DNA from: Neptunomonas sp.
GTDB taxonomy: Bacteria > Pseudomonadota > Gammaproteobacteria > Pseudomonadales > Balneatricaceae
Assembly: GCF_016744175.1 (NCBI RefSeq)
Contig: NZ_JADGEV010000015.1
Span: 1-64,000 of the forward strand
Length of the DNA: 64,000 nt
Reading direction: 5' to 3'
Numbering within the stretch: the stretch's first letter is position 1; each line of letters starts with the position of its first letter. The notes under the pieces are model-generated. The model was not told where the DNA came from and did no database searches. It saw only the letters and a list, made by a program, of their open reading frames with translations. A program made the translations under genes and the position numbers. Below are positions 61,772-64,000 of the stretch, piece by piece.

Positions 61772-62800
61772 ATGAAAATTAGTAAACGCACATTGGTTAA
61801 AACATTGTCTATGGCTATTGCTCTGAGCACGGTTGCAGGTGCAAGTGGTTTAGCTCAGGCGGCTGAAAAGCGCTCTTATATCTTGGCGACGGCCTCAACC
61901 GGTGGTACCTATTACCCCGTTGGTGTTGCATTAGCAACCTTGGCAAAGGTGAAGCTTGAACCAAAACATAAAATTTCAATGTCGGCTATCAACTCTGCTG
62001 GATCTGGAGAGAATATTAAGCTGTTGAGTGAAAATGAAGCACAGTTTGCGATTCTTCAAGGCTTGTATGGTGCTTGGGCTTGGGGAGGTGACGGAAAACT
62101 TAAAGCCAATGGACCACAAAAAAATCTTCGTTCGGTTTCTATGTTGTGGCAAAACGTTGAGCAGTTTGTAGTCAAGAGTAAGTATGCAAATTCGGGCACT
62201 ATTGATGATATTAATGCATTAAATGGTAAGAAATTCTCGATAGGTAAAAAGAATTCAGGAACAGAAGGTTCCGGGCGCGAAATTCTGAAAAATTTAGGAT
62301 CTGATGCCGAAAAATTTAATTTTGCATATATGGGATATGGATCTTCAGCTGATGCCCTGCAAAATGGAACAATCGAAGGTATGAATATTCCTTCAGGCGT
62401 GCCAACGTCAGCGATTACTCGTGCATATGCAGCGATGGGTAGCGACATCACGGTGCTGGATTTTACCGATGAGCAAATTAGGAAAGCAAACGGAGAATAC
62501 AAACTTTGGACAAGGTTTAATATCCCAGCAAATACTTATCCTGGACAAACAAAAGAAATTAACACAATGGCACAGCCAAACTTTCTGGCAGTACGTGATG
62601 ATGTTTCAGAAAATGATGTATATATGTTAACTAAAACGTTTTATGAAAACCTTCCGTTCCTAAATGGTATTCATAAAGCAACGAAAGCGATGGCGCTTGA
62701 TAAAGCTATTGCTGGATTACCGTTACCTCTGCACCCGGGTGCTGCGCGCTATTATAAAGAGATGGGATTAACTATTCCGGCTCACCTGATCGCTAACTGA
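61772..62800 (+). CDS. TAXI family TRAP transporter solute-binding protein
   Basis: Signal peptide; YILATASTGGTYYPVGVALATLAKVKLEPKHKISMSAINSAGSGENIKLLSENEAQFAILQG. Confidence 0.95.
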   Translation: MKISKRTLVKTLSMAIALSTVAGASGLAQAAEKRSYILATASTGGTYYPVGVALATLAKVKLEPKHKISMSAINSAGSGENIKLLSENEAQFAILQGLYGAWAWGGDGKLKANGPQKNLRSVSMLWQNVEQFVVKSKYANSGTIDDINALNGKKFSIGKKNSGTEGSGREILKNLGSDAEKFNFAYMGYGSSADALQNGTIEGMNIPSGVPTSAITRAYAAMGSDITVLDFTDEQIRKANGEYKLWTRFNIPANTYPGQTKEINTMAQPNFLAVRDDVSENDVYMLTKTFYENLPFLNGIHKATKAMALDKAIAGLPLPLHPGAARYYKEMGLTIPAHLIAN

Positions 62801-62811
62801 TCATCTCAAGA

Positions 62812-62847
62812 GATGCGGCTATCAACCAGCCGCATCGGTTTTTCTTT
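62812..62847 (+). terminator. Intra-operon hairpin (attenuator/terminator) between TAXI SBP and TRAP permease
   Basis: GATGCGGCT-ATCAACC-AGCCGCATC-GGTTTTTCTTTT. Confidence 0.75.
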
Positions 62848-62874
62848 TGTCTTTTAAAACCAAGGTGAGTGATT

Positions 62875-64000
62875 ATGACTCAGGCATCATCTGTTTCTGT
62901 GCAGGACACTGCGGAAAAATTAAAAAAATTGGAGTTAGCGCAGCGTGATGATGCCAGCCCCATAGGCCGTTTTATCTATTGGGCAGGCGTGTGTTTTGCT
63001 ATTGCTCATATCTACTTTAATACACTAGGAACTTTGTCAGAGTTATGGGTCTCGGCCCTGCATTTTGGTGGCTTTGCTTTGCTTTGCTCATTAATGTTTC
63101 CCATGATGAAGGGGCCTAGTGGTGCTAGAAAATCAGTTCTTTTATTAGATATTTTGCTCGGTGTAGCCGCCGTAATATGCGCGTTGTATTTGATTGGCTT
63201 TGAAGATGCTTTGTATGAGCGCGGCGTGAAGTTTTCAAACTGGGATTGGGTGTTTTCGACTCTGGCTATTGGTATCGCGCTAGAGCTGACAAGAAGAACC
63301 ACGGGTTGGTTTATTCCGACGATGATCTTATTTGCACTCACTTATGTGTTTTGGTGGGGGCCGTACATAGATGGTATGTTTGGCTTTGCGGGACTTAGTC
63401 TTGAAACCGTGATGTATCGTAGTTATTTTTCATCAGAAGGGATGTTCGGGCAAATAGCCCGTATTTCATGGACCTATGTTTTCATGTTTATCCTCTTTGG
63501 TGCTTTCTTGGTGAAGTCCGGCGCAGGGGAATTTATTATTGAATTATCCCGCTGTGCAGCGGGGCGCTTTGTTGGAGGTCCAGGTTTTGTTGCTGTGTTA
63601 GGTTCGGGCTTGATGGGGTCTGTTTCGGGTTCTTCTGTTGCGAATACAGTATCAACGGGTGTTATTACTATTCCACTGATGCAAAAAGCAGGTTTTCCTG
63701 CACGCTTTGCCGCGGGTGTTGAAGCGGCAGCCTCTACTGGTGGGCAGCTTATGCCTCCAGTAATGGGCGCGGGTGCTTTTATAATGGCCTCGTACACTCA
63801 GATTCCTTATGTAGACATCATTGCGATAGCGGCTCTGCCTGCTCTATTGTATTTCATGTCAGTTGGTTTTTATGTGCGCGTTGAAGCGCAGCGCAGTCAT
63901 GCTCAAGCAGTGGAACTCGATACTCGGCCGGTCAAGGAAGTATTAAAAGAAGGCTGGCATTTCTTATTACCACTGGGTGTTTTAGTGAGTTTGCTTATTT
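62875..64000 (+). CDS. TRAP transporter permease, fused 4TM/12TM type (partial; runs off right edge)
   Basis: Open frame from ATG 62875 (MTQASSVSVQDTAEKLKKLELAQRDDASPIGRFIYWAG...) with DctM-like GSGLMGSVSGSSVANTVSTGVITIPLMQKAGFPARFAAGVEAAASTGGQLMPPVMGAGAFIMA. Not in the ORF track because it is truncated. Confidence 0.93.
   Translation, partial: MTQASSVSVQDTAEKLKKLELAQRDDASPIGRFIYWAGVCFAIAHIYFNTLGTLSELWVSALHFGGFALLCSLMFPMMKGPSGARKSVLLLDILLGVAAVICALYLIGFEDALYERGVKFSNWDWVFSTLAIGIALELTRRTTGWFIPTMILFALTYVFWWGPYIDGMFGFAGLSLETVMYRSYFSSEGMFGQIARISWTYVFMFILFGAFLVKSGAGEFIIELSRCAAGRFVGGPGFVAVLGSGLMGSVSGSSVANTVSTGVITIPLMQKAGFPARFAAGVEAAASTGGQLMPPVMGAGAFIMASYTQIPYVDIIAIAALPALLYFMSVGFYVRVEAQRSHAQAVELDTRPVKEVLKEGWHFLLPLGVLVSLLI

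Noticed and set aside
62056-62502. 148-aa minus-strand ORF
   Set aside because: Antisense to the TAXI solute-binding protein.

Overview
The window looks like a chromosomal segment from a marine gammaproteobacterium, probably Oceanospirillales-like (inferred from gene content and moderate GC). I see no rRNA, CRISPR array, transposase, integrase or prophage. There is one tRNA, tRNA-Thr(UGU). Main blocks: a left-edge HAMP/HD-GYP gene missing from the ORF track; an MCP; an Ada-like AraC-Ogt fusion near an AlkB-like dioxygenase; a TonB receptor / YfiR / CHASE8-like hybrid kinase / REC-PAS-GGDEF-EAL operon; an uncharacterised three-gene coiled-coil/membrane operon (18.3-22.0 kb), which is the best 'undescribed system' candidate; glcDEF with an orphan DctP-type binding protein and a divergent LysR regulator; a choline/glycine-betaine cluster (TauD-like dioxygenase, betB, betA, choXWV, a PhoA-family alkaline phosphatase, a short divergent BCCT-like transporter, betI); cysQ; a SPOR/Sel1 protein paired with a divergent chemoreceptor; an amino-acid catabolic operon (SNF transporter, Leu/Phe/Val-type dehydrogenase, fused indolepyruvate:ferredoxin oxidoreductase); rhlE; a beta-helix protein; ppk2; pheA; and a DctB/DctD-like two-component system upstream of a TAXI-TRAP transporter with a good sigma-54 promoter match. 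All calls come from reading protein motifs and local DNA by eye; no searches were run.
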